Positions 32,489 to 39,640 of a stretch of 64,000 nt of DNA are shown here, in pieces. Position 1 is the stretch's first letter. Each line of letters starts with the position of its first letter. The notes beneath the pieces were generated by a model. That model was not told the origin of the DNA and ran no database searches. It was given only the letters and a program-made list of their open reading frames with translations. Position numbers and translations under genes: made by a program. The DNA is from JAWLHA01 sp041690535 (GTDB taxonomy: Bacteria > Pseudomonadota > Gammaproteobacteria > Thiohalomonadales > Thiohalomonadaceae). Where the stretch lies: the NCBI GenBank assembly GCA_041690535.1, contig JAWLHA010000017.1, positions 1 through 64,000 on the forward strand. Reading direction: 5' to 3'.

Positions 32489-32719
32489 TCAGCGACGGCC
32501 GTGGCGAAGGTGACGGGCCCAGGCCAGGGCACCCACCCCGGGGGCGATGAGGACAATTAGCGCCGCCCAGGTGAGCAGGTTGAAAGGACTCAGCGCCGCC
32601 GCGAGCCCCCCCAGCCCCTCCATGAGCCAGACCCCCAGCAACGCCGCCACCACCAACACCCCCACAAGGGTGAGCCAACCGAAACCGAAGCGATCCAGGA
32701 TCGCTATCCAGCTCTTCAT
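32489..32719 (-). CDS. Small inner-membrane protein
   Basis: A 76-residue protein with two transmembrane helices (about residues 15-38 and 45-66) and a basic C-terminal tail (A-R-H-L-R-H-G-R-R) on the cytoplasmic side. No family was recognised. It lies between two family-1 repeats and stands alone; a weak ribosome site (GAGATG) precedes ATG 32719. Confidence 0.45.
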   Translation of the reverse strand: MKSWIAILDRFGFGWLTLVGVLVVAALLGVWLMEGLGGLAAALSPFNLLTWAALIVLIAPGVGALAWARHLRHGRR

Positions 32720-32842
32720 CTCAGGTCCCTCCCCGCTCAGCTCCGTTCCGTGGATCTATAGCTCAGCCGTCGAGCGGGCATGGACGAATTCACCACGCGG
32801 CCCGCCACTCGGGCCAACAGGCGCTCGCCCCGCCTGAGCGCC

Positions 32843-33058
32843 CAGGGTGAACATATACTTACGTCACGGCCGTGCTGTGAGCGACGTAAGTCCTTGAAAG
32901 CAGGTACGCTGCCAATACGACCGACATGGATGTCGGGAGTGAAGATTATGCAGGGAGCAATCATCTTCCATCCCTGTACGCTCGACGGCCGCGTCCATGC
33001 GGCCGACGACCTGCTTTCAAGGACTTACATCGCTCTTGGGTAAGTATGCGTTTACCCC
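32843..33058. repeat. Family-1 inverted-repeat element, long form
   Basis: A 216-bp copy nearly identical to the one at 27782 but lacking about 50 bp of the core. Outer CAGGGTGAACATATACTTAC, inner GTAAGTCCTTGAAAGCAGGT and its mirror are clear. Confidence 0.85.
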
Positions 33059-33148
33059 GCCTGAGCGCCCTTCCCGGTTCCGGCGGCTAGCCGGGGCTGG
33101 TATATTAGAATGTTCCGATTGACACACCATCTTGAGGACATTGCGCAC

Positions 33149-33574
33149 ATGTACGAGCAGTTCAAGCCCGAGCAGCCCGTTGGGTTGATGGATTTCGTGA
33201 AAGCGGCCAAAGCCTGCATCCAGGAGGTGGCGCCGGAGCAGTTGAAGGAGATGATGGGGCAGCAGCCGGAACTGCTGCTGGTGGATGTGCGCGAGTCCTC
33301 CGAGCACGAACAGGGTCACGCCAAAGGCGCGCTACTGGTGCCTCGCGGCATTCTCGAGGCCGCCGCCGATCCGACTTATCCCAAGCATGTGCCCGAGCTC
33401 TCCGCGGGCCGCGACCGCACGGTCGTGCTCTACTGCGCCACCGGTGGCCGTTCCGCCATGGCTGCCGCGGTGCTGCAGATGATGGGCTTCCACAAGGTCT
33501 ACAGCCTGGCCGGCGGTTTCACCCAGTGGGAGCAGAGCGGCTTGCCCGTCGTGCGCGAAGCGCGCTACGTCTAA
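33149..33574 (+). CDS. Rhodanese-like sulfurtransferase
   Basis: A cytoplasmic single-domain rhodanese of 141 residues. L-L-L-V-D-V-R-E-S-S-E-H near residue 42 and active-site loop V-L-Y-C-A-T-G-G-R-S-A-M-A-A (Cys about residue 94) define the fold. V-Y-S-L-A-G-G-F-T-Q-W near the end is the usual closing motif. The ATG at 33149 follows TGAGGA; an ATG at 33110 would add 13 residues. It carries sulfane sulfur and may feed cytoplasmic sulfur oxidation. Co-transcription with neighbours is not apparent. Confidence 0.85.
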   Translation: MYEQFKPEQPVGLMDFVKAAKACIQEVAPEQLKEMMGQQPELLLVDVRESSEHEQGHAKGALLVPRGILEAAADPTYPKHVPELSAGRDRTVVLYCATGGRSAMAAAVLQMMGFHKVYSLAGGFTQWEQSGLPVVREARYV

Positions 33575-33643
33575 GCGCTCCGCCCCTGGCCGGCCAGGGG
33601 CCTCGGGCCGGGTGTGCAACCTTCGCGCACCCGGCCTTTCGCA

Positions 33644-33928
33644 TCACACCGGCAACCCCCGGAACTCGCTCAGGACCACCCGGTCGAGCAGTGCCGCCAC
33701 CGTCGGGATCCGATCGGGGTCCACTTCCACCCCGTCGAACACGTCAGCGATGAGTTCACGCAGCTGCGCCGACTCCCTCCCCCCCATGTGCAGGTCCTCC
33801 ACCAGCCTCGCCTCATCGATGACGGACTCCAGGTCGGCATGCAGTGCCTCGGCCACACAGGCCCGCAAAGACATGCTCATCAGGTTCTTCACCGATTCCA
33901 GCTCATCCTCTCCCGCCTTGATGCACAC
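33644..33928 (-). CDS. Degenerate acyl-carrier-protein-like protein
   Basis: A 94-residue protein whose second half fits the four-helix ACP pattern: C-V-A-E-A-L-H-A-D-L-E-S-V-I, then L-V-E-D-L-H-M-G-G-R-E-S, then L-R-E-L-I-A-D-V-F and T-V-A-A-L-L-D-R-V. In ACP the D-S-L serine carries phosphopantetheine; the aligned residue here is glycine (G-G-R), so the usual attachment site is missing. The GTG at 33928 was chosen because AAGGAGG lies 6-7 bases before it. It converges with the rhodanese gene. Function unknown. Confidence 0.5.
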   Translation of the reverse strand: MCIKAGEDELESVKNLMSMSLRACVAEALHADLESVIDEARLVEDLHMGGRESAQLRELIADVFDGVEVDPDRIPTVAALLDRVVLSEFRGLPV

Positions 33929-34081
33929 CTTGCACCTCCTTGGATCCGCAGTTTCCGACGACACGCGCGCCTTGACTCATCAGTTAATCAGGGTATTAGG
34001 CGCTACTACTGGACGCAACGAGAGATCTTGAGGGAGATCAACTAACCGCGTCTTTTCGGGGCTGGTCAGCCCTGGCCATCC

Positions 34082-34267
34082 CTAGATCACCGAACAGATA
34101 TAAACCCGACGCGCCCAACATGTGGTGGATAAGCGCAGCGCATCCACCAATTCGACGCCGCACGGTGGATGCGCTGCGCTTATCCACCCTCGGTTCGCTC
34201 CCCCGCGCCCTGCGGCGCAATTTGGCTGCGATTGGCGATCTTTCCGTTTACCTGTTCGGTGCTCTAG
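34082..34267. repeat. Family-2 inverted-repeat element, full copy
   Basis: CTAGATCACCGAACAG at the left and CTGTTCGGTGCTCTAG at the right bound 186 bp. The GTGGATAAGCGCAGCGCATC inner palindrome is present. It shares its final CTAG with a family-3 element. Confidence 0.9.
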
Positions 34268-34363
34268 GGAACCGCTGATTGATTCCGCGTTCATCGCCCC
34301 GCCCCCCGTTAAGGCATTCGGGGGCAGGCTTCGCGGGCATGACGAATGAATCAGCGTTTCCCT
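34264..34363. repeat. Family-3 inverted-repeat element
   Basis: CTAGGGAACCGCTGATTGAT at the left faces GAATGAATCAGCGTTTCCCT at the right, with GCATTCGGGGGCAGGCTTCG between. It is the most complete copy in the window and directly follows a family-2 element. Confidence 0.8.
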
Positions 34364-34382
34364 AATGCCTTCCCCCGCTTCC

Positions 34383-34442
34383 ATCAGGAGTGATAATCCC
34401 TCCTGATGTAATACTTGATAATTTTTATCAGGCACATACATT
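34383..34442 (+). promoter_or_regulatory. Promoter with two palindromes upstream of the SOR-like gene
   Basis: TTGATA (34415-34420), 16 bases and TACATT (34437-34442) resemble a sigma-70 promoter. A perfect palindrome TGATAATTTTTATCA (34416-34430) overlaps the -35 box. An 8-bp inverted repeat ATCAGGAG...CTCCTGAT (34383-34407) lies just upstream. The region is much more AT-rich than its surroundings. The arrangement suggests tight regulation; the regulator is unknown. Confidence 0.55.
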
Positions 34443-34509
34443 AGAGAATAAGTAGGTTATTAAATGCTACCTACCTCAATTTGTCCGTGAGCCACCTGAG
34501 GAGGTCCAT

Positions 34510-34965
34510 ATGGCTGGCAGTCTGATCAACAACTTCCCCCACGACGGCGTGGTGACCATCAACCGCGTGATCCTGAGGCCCGAATACACCATCGACGACC
34601 TCCAGGAGCGCGTCGCCCTCCTGTGCGAGAACGTGAAGACCTACCACTCGGAGACAGGTTTCGTGGGTGGGTTCGTGGCCCTCAACAGCGGCGCCATTTC
34701 CAATGAAGGCTCCACCGTGGGCCAGGCGGTGCAGAGCCCGCTGAAGGGGAAGGAGGCGCTGATCATCACCTTCTGGAACAGTTTCGTGAACCACGAGCGA
34801 TCACACCGCTCGGAGACCTTCCAACCGCTCTTCAAAGAGGTGCTGGAGCTGTGTGAAAACGGGAATGAAGAGATCGCCTACGAAATGTTGTGGTCCGGTG
34901 CGGCCTACTCCGGCGACGAGGCCCGCGCCGCCCAACAGGCCAAGGCCATGTACGCCACGGCCTGA
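34510..34965 (+). CDS. Short sulfur oxygenase reductase (SOR)-like protein, single ABM domain
   Basis: A 151-residue protein that tracks the N-terminal half of sulfur oxygenase reductase. V-x-I-N near residue 15, a Cys at 39 followed by G-F-V-G at 50-53, G-S-T-V, then T-F-W-N-S-F-V-N-H-E-R-S-H-R at 87-100, L-F at 107-108 with Cys115, and M-L-W near 126-128. In archaeal SOR the corresponding H86-x3-H90 bind the iron and W-G-P-W-E-P carries Glu114. Here H95 and H99 are kept, but the Glu is not at the same spacing. SOR has about 310 residues in two ABM halves; this has one. It has its own promoter and terminator, between repeats and cbbO. Confidence 0.6.
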   Translation: MAGSLINNFPHDGVVTINRVILRPEYTIDDLQERVALLCENVKTYHSETGFVGGFVALNSGAISNEGSTVGQAVQSPLKGKEALIITFWNSFVNHERSHRSETFQPLFKEVLELCENGNEEIAYEMLWSGAAYSGDEARAAQQAKAMYATA

Positions 34966-34999
34966 CCGCCCTCAGTGTTCTCCTGATGTCACCCACGTT

Positions 35000-35024
35000 C
35001 GGCGCCTTCGGGCGCCGTTTTTCT
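35000..35024 (+). terminator. Intrinsic terminator of the SOR-like gene
   Basis: CGGCGCC, loop TTCG, GGCGCCG and then TTTTTCTT. It is a strong hairpin with a T-run, 34 bases after the stop codon, and it also separates the gene from the convergent cbbO end. Confidence 0.9.
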
Positions 35025-35047
35025 TACCTCGCCACTCGACACTGCCT

Positions 35048-37165
35048 TCAAGTCGTCAGCCGCCGGTAGATGTCCGCCACCTTGAGGGGCAGGCTTCGCA
35101 CGTCGTCGACCACGGCGTAGCTCGCCGGGCCATACATACGGGGCAGGTACTCCGGCCCCTGCTCGTCGATGGTGATGCAGAAGGGGTGAATGCCGGTGCG
35201 GCGGGCCTCCAGAAGGGCGCGGCGGGTGTCCTCGATGCCGTATTCGCCGTGGTAGTCGTTGTAGTCGTCGGGCTTGCCGTCGGAGAGGGTAATGAGCAGT
35301 CGGGTGCGCGCCTCCACCTGGTTGAGCAGGAAGCTTAGGTGGCGAATGGCAAAGCCCATGCGGGTGTAGTCCTTGGGTCGGATGCCGCTGATCCGCGCCT
35401 GCACCGTCTCGTCATTGGGCTCGTCGAAGGCCTTCACCCGGTAGAGTTCGCAGCGCTTGCGGGTCATGCCGGAGAAGCCGTAAATGGCGTAGCGGTCGCC
35501 AAGGATGTCGAGGGCCTTGCCCAGCAGCACCAAAGACTCCCGCTCCGCATCGTTGATCCAGCCGCGGGTGGAGCCGCTCATGTCCACCATGAAGGCCACA
35601 GCCATGTCCCGATCGTTGCGGTGCATGCGGGTGAAAAGGCGGGCCGACATTTCGCAGCCGCTTTTCGCATCGGCCAATGCCTCCACCAGGGCGTCAATGT
35701 CCACGTCGTCACCGTGGGGCTGACGACGCAGGATCCGCTCCTCCTCACGCATCGCCTCGAAGGTCTTGCGCAGGTGGCGGACCTGGCCGTGATGCTTCTC
35801 CAGCACCCCCTTAACGAAGTCGTCGTAGACCGGCGTCACCTCCTTCTCACGCACCACGCACCACTTCTTGTGGTAGTGCTGGCGGCGAAAGTCCCACTCG
35901 TTGTAGATGTGAGCCCCCTCCTCATGGTAAGTGCCTTGCCACACCTCATCGGGGTCCGGCCGCTCTTCCCGAAACAGGCGGGGCGGGTACTCCCCGGGGC
36001 CGGCCGGCACCAGGTACTCGTCGGGGATCTCCCCCAGGTCCAGCAGGATGGAGCCCATCAGCCCCCGGACCTCCTCCGGGGGGGAGACGGGCTGGCCATC
36101 CAACTCCATCTCCAGCCGCCAGCCGCCCGGCTGTGTCTCGTCGGGCACCTTGCGCAGGTCGAACCGCTGGGGAGGCGCTTCTCTCTTGGCGCGCGCCTCA
36201 CGCACCTCATCGAGGGTCTGGGCGAGCGCCATGCGAAAGAGCGCCTTCTCGCGGGTGATCCGCTCGGCCATGCGCGCCTCGGCCTTGGCCGGATACAACC
36301 GCCCCTGGAAGCGGAAGGGGTCCGGTTCGGGCAGGTGGTAGACCTCCTGAATGAGGTCGAGGCTGTCCGACGAGCTCACCTCCTTCGCTGTCAGCCGGTT
36401 CGCCACCGCCTCCCATCCCGGGGGGACATCCGCCTCGCCCAGCCCCTTCTTCAACCGAGTGAGCGCACGAAAAAGCCCCGGAAGCTCACGGGCGAGGCAG
36501 GCCTGAAGGCGCAAGGTCTCGAGCATGTGGAACAGGCGCAGGGCCTTGGCGGGATCGGGGAACAACTCCAGGGATTCACTGAGGGGCACCAGAAAGGTCC
36601 CGAAACGGGTTTGGGCCCACAGGACGACCGTCATCCCCTTGTACAGCACAAAATTTTCTTCGACGGTGGGGAGAAGCGCGATCACCGGGGGCAGGTAGAT
36701 GGTCTCGGTGTCGGTAAAGGCCTCCTCCGCCTGCTCCAGTTTGAGCCTGCGCCCCGCGAGCCCATGCAGAAAGGGCAGCAGCACGCGCGCCACCTGCTCG
36801 AATGTAGCCCCCGAGGTGCGGCGGCGGGCCAACTCCATGTAGCCGTCAAGGTTCTTCATCACCCGCATGGCCGGCAGCAGTCCGGAGCGATCGTAGGTGT
36901 CCATGGCGTGCAGCGCCCACGACTCGAGGAGGTCGTGATCCAGGCTGGGGAGTCGGGCAAGGCTGATGCGGGCGAACTGGTGGGCCAGCTCGATGTTGGT
37001 CGGCGCGATACGCCGCACCCACTCGAGCAGGAAATGCTGCTCGCCGTGCGACAGCTGCCCCATGGCCTCGGCCACGGGTGCAGTGTTGATGAAGCTGAAC
37101 TCCACCTCGAGGATTTCGTCGAGCAGTTGCCGAACGGTGGCGGAGGTGAGTGGCGGCTTTTCCAT
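35048..37165 (-). CDS. cbbO: CbbO-type protein with von Willebrand A domain
   Basis: About 705 residues. The C-terminal domain is a VWA fold with MIDAS motif A-F-M-V-D-M-S-G-S-T near residue 520 and later T-L-S-D-G-K-P-D-D. The first 500 residues are helical and typical of the CbbO/NorD family. CbbO and CbbQ act together as a Rubisco activase; NorD/NorQ relatives mature nitric-oxide reductase. ATG 37165 is used; a TTG five codons upstream is the alternative. It follows cbbQ by 85 bases in one operon. No Rubisco or nor genes are in the window, so the client is unproven. Confidence 0.85.
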   Translation of the reverse strand: MEKPPLTSATVRQLLDEILEVEFSFINTAPVAEAMGQLSHGEQHFLLEWVRRIAPTNIELAHQFARISLARLPSLDHDLLESWALHAMDTYDRSGLLPAMRVMKNLDGYMELARRRTSGATFEQVARVLLPFLHGLAGRRLKLEQAEEAFTDTETIYLPPVIALLPTVEENFVLYKGMTVVLWAQTRFGTFLVPLSESLELFPDPAKALRLFHMLETLRLQACLARELPGLFRALTRLKKGLGEADVPPGWEAVANRLTAKEVSSSDSLDLIQEVYHLPEPDPFRFQGRLYPAKAEARMAERITREKALFRMALAQTLDEVREARAKREAPPQRFDLRKVPDETQPGGWRLEMELDGQPVSPPEEVRGLMGSILLDLGEIPDEYLVPAGPGEYPPRLFREERPDPDEVWQGTYHEEGAHIYNEWDFRRQHYHKKWCVVREKEVTPVYDDFVKGVLEKHHGQVRHLRKTFEAMREEERILRRQPHGDDVDIDALVEALADAKSGCEMSARLFTRMHRNDRDMAVAFMVDMSGSTRGWINDAERESLVLLGKALDILGDRYAIYGFSGMTRKRCELYRVKAFDEPNDETVQARISGIRPKDYTRMGFAIRHLSFLLNQVEARTRLLITLSDGKPDDYNDYHGEYGIEDTRRALLEARRTGIHPFCITIDEQGPEYLPRMYGPASYAVVDDVRSLPLKVADIYRRLTT

Positions 37166-37250
37166 GGCTGCGCGGTTCAAAATTGGGGAAGCTCAATGGC
37201 CGTTTCCGCTCCCGGGCTCCGCCATCGGCCCTGCGGTTTGCCTCGCCCGT

Positions 37251-38063
37251 TCAGAACAGCGAGGCGGAGAGCTCATTTACCGCCATCAGCATCTCGGGAT
37301 CGTCGCTGAGGGCCTGGGCAACCGCGCTGCGGCAGGCGGCCAACGGAGCGATACCGGCGGCGATCAGTTTGGCCGTGTGCACCAGCAGTCGGGTGCTGGC
37401 CCCCTCCTCCAGGCCGTTGCCTTTCAGGTTACGCGTCATCGCAGCGAACTTCACGAGGTTGTCGGCCACCTCTCGCTCGACGCCGGTCTCCGCCATGACG
37501 ATCTCCCCCTCCACCTCCGCCGAGGGATAGTCGAATTCGAGGGCAACGAACCGCTGCCGGGTGCTCGGTTTCAAGTCCTTGAGGACACTCTGGTAGCCGG
37601 GATTGAATGAGATGGTCAAGCCGAAATCCTCGGCCGCCTCCAGCACCTCGCCCCGCTTCTCCATGGGCAGGACCCGACGGTCATCGGCCAGGGGGTGAAT
37701 GACCACGGTGGTGTCCTTGCGCGCCTCCACCACCTCGTCCAGATAACAGATCCCGCCGTGGCGCACCGCGCGTGCCAGGGGGCCATCGACCCACACAGTC
37801 TCCCCGCCGGTGATGATGAACCGCCCCACCAGATCGGCGGCGGTGAGGTCATCGTGGCAGGAGACGGTGATCAACGGCCGCTCCAGGCGCCAGGCCATGT
37901 ACTCCATGAAGCGGGTCTTGCCACACCCAGTGGGCCCTTTCAACAGCACCGGCAACTGATTGCGATAGGCCGCCTCGAAAATCTGCACCTCGTCGCCTAC
38001 TGGACGGTAGTAAGGCTCATCGAGGATGCGGTACTCCTCCGGCTTCAGTGAGCGTGCCTGCAC
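37251..38063 (-). CDS. cbbQ: CbbQ-type MoxR AAA+ ATPase
   Basis: A 270-residue AAA+ ATPase. Walker A is L-K-G-P-T-G-C-G-K-T-R near residue 42, Walker B I-C-Y-L-D-E-V-V near 105, and sensor I is F-N-P-G-Y-Q near 152. L-I-T-V-S-C-H-D-D-L-T-A-A-D-L is the CbbQ/NorQ signature. Hexameric CbbQ uses ATP to remodel Rubisco with CbbO. It diverges from qmoA with a 287-base regulatory gap. NorQ is the alternative name, as the family cannot be split safely by eye. Confidence 0.88.
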   Translation of the reverse strand: MQARSLKPEEYRILDEPYYRPVGDEVQIFEAAYRNQLPVLLKGPTGCGKTRFMEYMAWRLERPLITVSCHDDLTAADLVGRFIITGGETVWVDGPLARAVRHGGICYLDEVVEARKDTTVVIHPLADDRRVLPMEKRGEVLEAAEDFGLTISFNPGYQSVLKDLKPSTRQRFVALEFDYPSAEVEGEIVMAETGVEREVADNLVKFAAMTRNLKGNGLEEGASTRLLVHTAKLIAAGIAPLAACRSAVAQALSDDPEMLMAVNELSASLF

Positions 38064-38183
38064 ACTTCAACTCCTCACCTTTCACGGTGGTCGGCGTGAA
38101 CACCCATGCACTACTGCACAAGTTCACCACTGAAGATAGCAACTCTCTCCCACCCCGCGAACATACAAGCAATCTATTAGCAT

Positions 38184-38236
38184 ATCGGAAAATTCGATAC
38201 CGATTTTATAGGCTTTACCGCCGGGAGGCGGTATCG
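38184..38236. promoter_or_regulatory. Nested inverted repeats between cbbQ and qmoA
   Basis: TATCGGAAAATTCGATA (38184-38200) is followed by CGATACC (38195-38201), which pairs with GGTATCG (38230-38236). ACCGCC-GGGA-GGCGGT (38217-38232) is nested within. The surrounding bases are AT-rich. This is a candidate operator or attenuator for the divergent cbbQ and qmoA transcripts; the bound factor is unknown. Confidence 0.4.
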
Positions 38237-38350
38237 TTGATGCTATGAAAATACGTGATGCAGGAAAGCACACTCCATAGTCGCCCTCCTCAGTTTTCCG
38301 GCGCAGAACGGATTTAGAAGAAGAGCATCTTTCCGAGCGGAGGAATATCG

Positions 38351-39637
38351 ATGTCTGACGTAATTGCAACCAACCAGACCATCTTGGTCGTGGGTGGCGG
38401 CATCAGCGGCCTGACCGCGGCCATTGAAGCGGCCGAATGCGGCAAACAGGTCATCCTGGTGGAGAAGTCACCGACCGTCGGCGGTCGCGTTGGCCAACTG
38501 TACAAATACTTTCCCAAGCTCTGTTTCCCCACCTGCGGCCTCGAGATCCAGTATCGCCGCCTCAAGGCCAACAAGAACATCCGCCTCCTGACCATGGCCG
38601 AGGTGACGTCCGTCACCGGCGAGTCGGGCAACTACAACGTGGACATCAAGCTCTCCCCCCGCTACGTCAACGAAAACTGTACCGCCTGCGGCGCCTGCGC
38701 CGAGGCCGTGGAGGCGGAGTTCGATGACGAACACAACTACGGCATGAAAAAGCGCAAGGGGGCCTACCTGGTCTCCCACATGGCCTATCCCCAGCGCTAC
38801 GTGATCGACCCGCGCATCATCGGCACGCCCGATGCGGACAAGGCCAGGGAGGCCTGCAAGGTCGGCGCGGTGGACACCGAAATGCAGGAGCAAAACCTGA
38901 AGCTGCAGGTGGGGGCCGTGGTGTGGGCCACCGGCTGGACCCCGTACGATGCGGCTAAGATCCAGCCCTACGGCTACGACCGCTTCGACAACGTGATCAC
39001 CAATGTGGAATTCGAGCGGATGCTCGACCCCTTCGGCCCCACCGGCGGCCGGGTCGTGCGCCCCTCCGACGGGCAGGCCCCGAAGAACGTCGCCTTCATC
39101 CAGTGCGCCGGTTCGCGTGATCACAATCACCTCAAGCACTGTTCGCGTATCTGCTGCATGGCCAGTCTCAAGCAGACCACCTACCTGCGCGAGCAGTTCG
39201 GCGATGAGGCGAAGTCGACCGTCTACTACATCGACATCCGCGCCATCGATCGCATCGACGACTTCCACCAGAAGGTAAAGCAGGACCCCAACGTCACCTT
39301 CGTCAAATCCAAGGTGGCCAACATCGTCGAGAACAAAGCCAATGGCAATCTCGTTCTCAACGGCGTCGACACCGAAGGCTACAACCGCTACGCCAACGAA
39401 CACGATCTGGTCGTGCTTGCTGTGGGCATGGAGTCCAACGTCCCTGCCGGGGTCCTCCCCGAGGGCACGGTGATCAACGAACACAATTTCATCGAACTCG
39501 ACGAGGCCAACGGCGCCATCTTCGGCGCCGGTTGCTCCTCGGATGCCCTGGATGTCAACCGCGCCGCGCAAAACGCCACGGCCAGCGCCCTGCGCGCCAT
39601 CCAGGTGGTGAATCGAGTTGCTGGGTTGGAGGGTTAA
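38351..39637 (+). CDS. qmoA: QmoA, FAD subunit of quinone-interacting membrane oxidoreductase
   Basis: A 428-residue HdrA-like flavoprotein. The FAD motif is I-L-V-V-G-G-G-I-S-G-L-T near residue 11, V-E-K-S-P-T-V-G-G-R-V follows, and F-P-T-C-G-L-E and N-C-T-A-C-G-A-C hold cysteines near 55-60 and 112-118. C-S-R-I-C-C-M near 262 is the HdrA cluster motif. QmoA passes electrons between AprAB and the quinone pool, in sulfur oxidisers from APS reductase outward. Start ATG 38351 follows GGAGGAA. It opens the qmoA-qmoB-hdrC-hdrB operon. Confidence 0.93.
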   Translation: MSDVIATNQTILVVGGGISGLTAAIEAAECGKQVILVEKSPTVGGRVGQLYKYFPKLCFPTCGLEIQYRRLKANKNIRLLTMAEVTSVTGESGNYNVDIKLSPRYVNENCTACGACAEAVEAEFDDEHNYGMKKRKGAYLVSHMAYPQRYVIDPRIIGTPDADKAREACKVGAVDTEMQEQNLKLQVGAVVWATGWTPYDAAKIQPYGYDRFDNVITNVEFERMLDPFGPTGGRVVRPSDGQAPKNVAFIQCAGSRDHNHLKHCSRICCMASLKQTTYLREQFGDEAKSTVYYIDIRAIDRIDDFHQKVKQDPNVTFVKSKVANIVENKANGNLVLNGVDTEGYNRYANEHDLVVLAVGMESNVPAGVLPEGTVINEHNFIELDEANGAIFGAGCSSDALDVNRAAQNATASALRAIQVVNRVAGLEG

Positions 39638-39640
39638 GCA

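Noticed and set aside
34082..34363. Insertion sequence with transposase
   Set aside because: No transposase reading frame fits within the elements; only inverted repeats are present.
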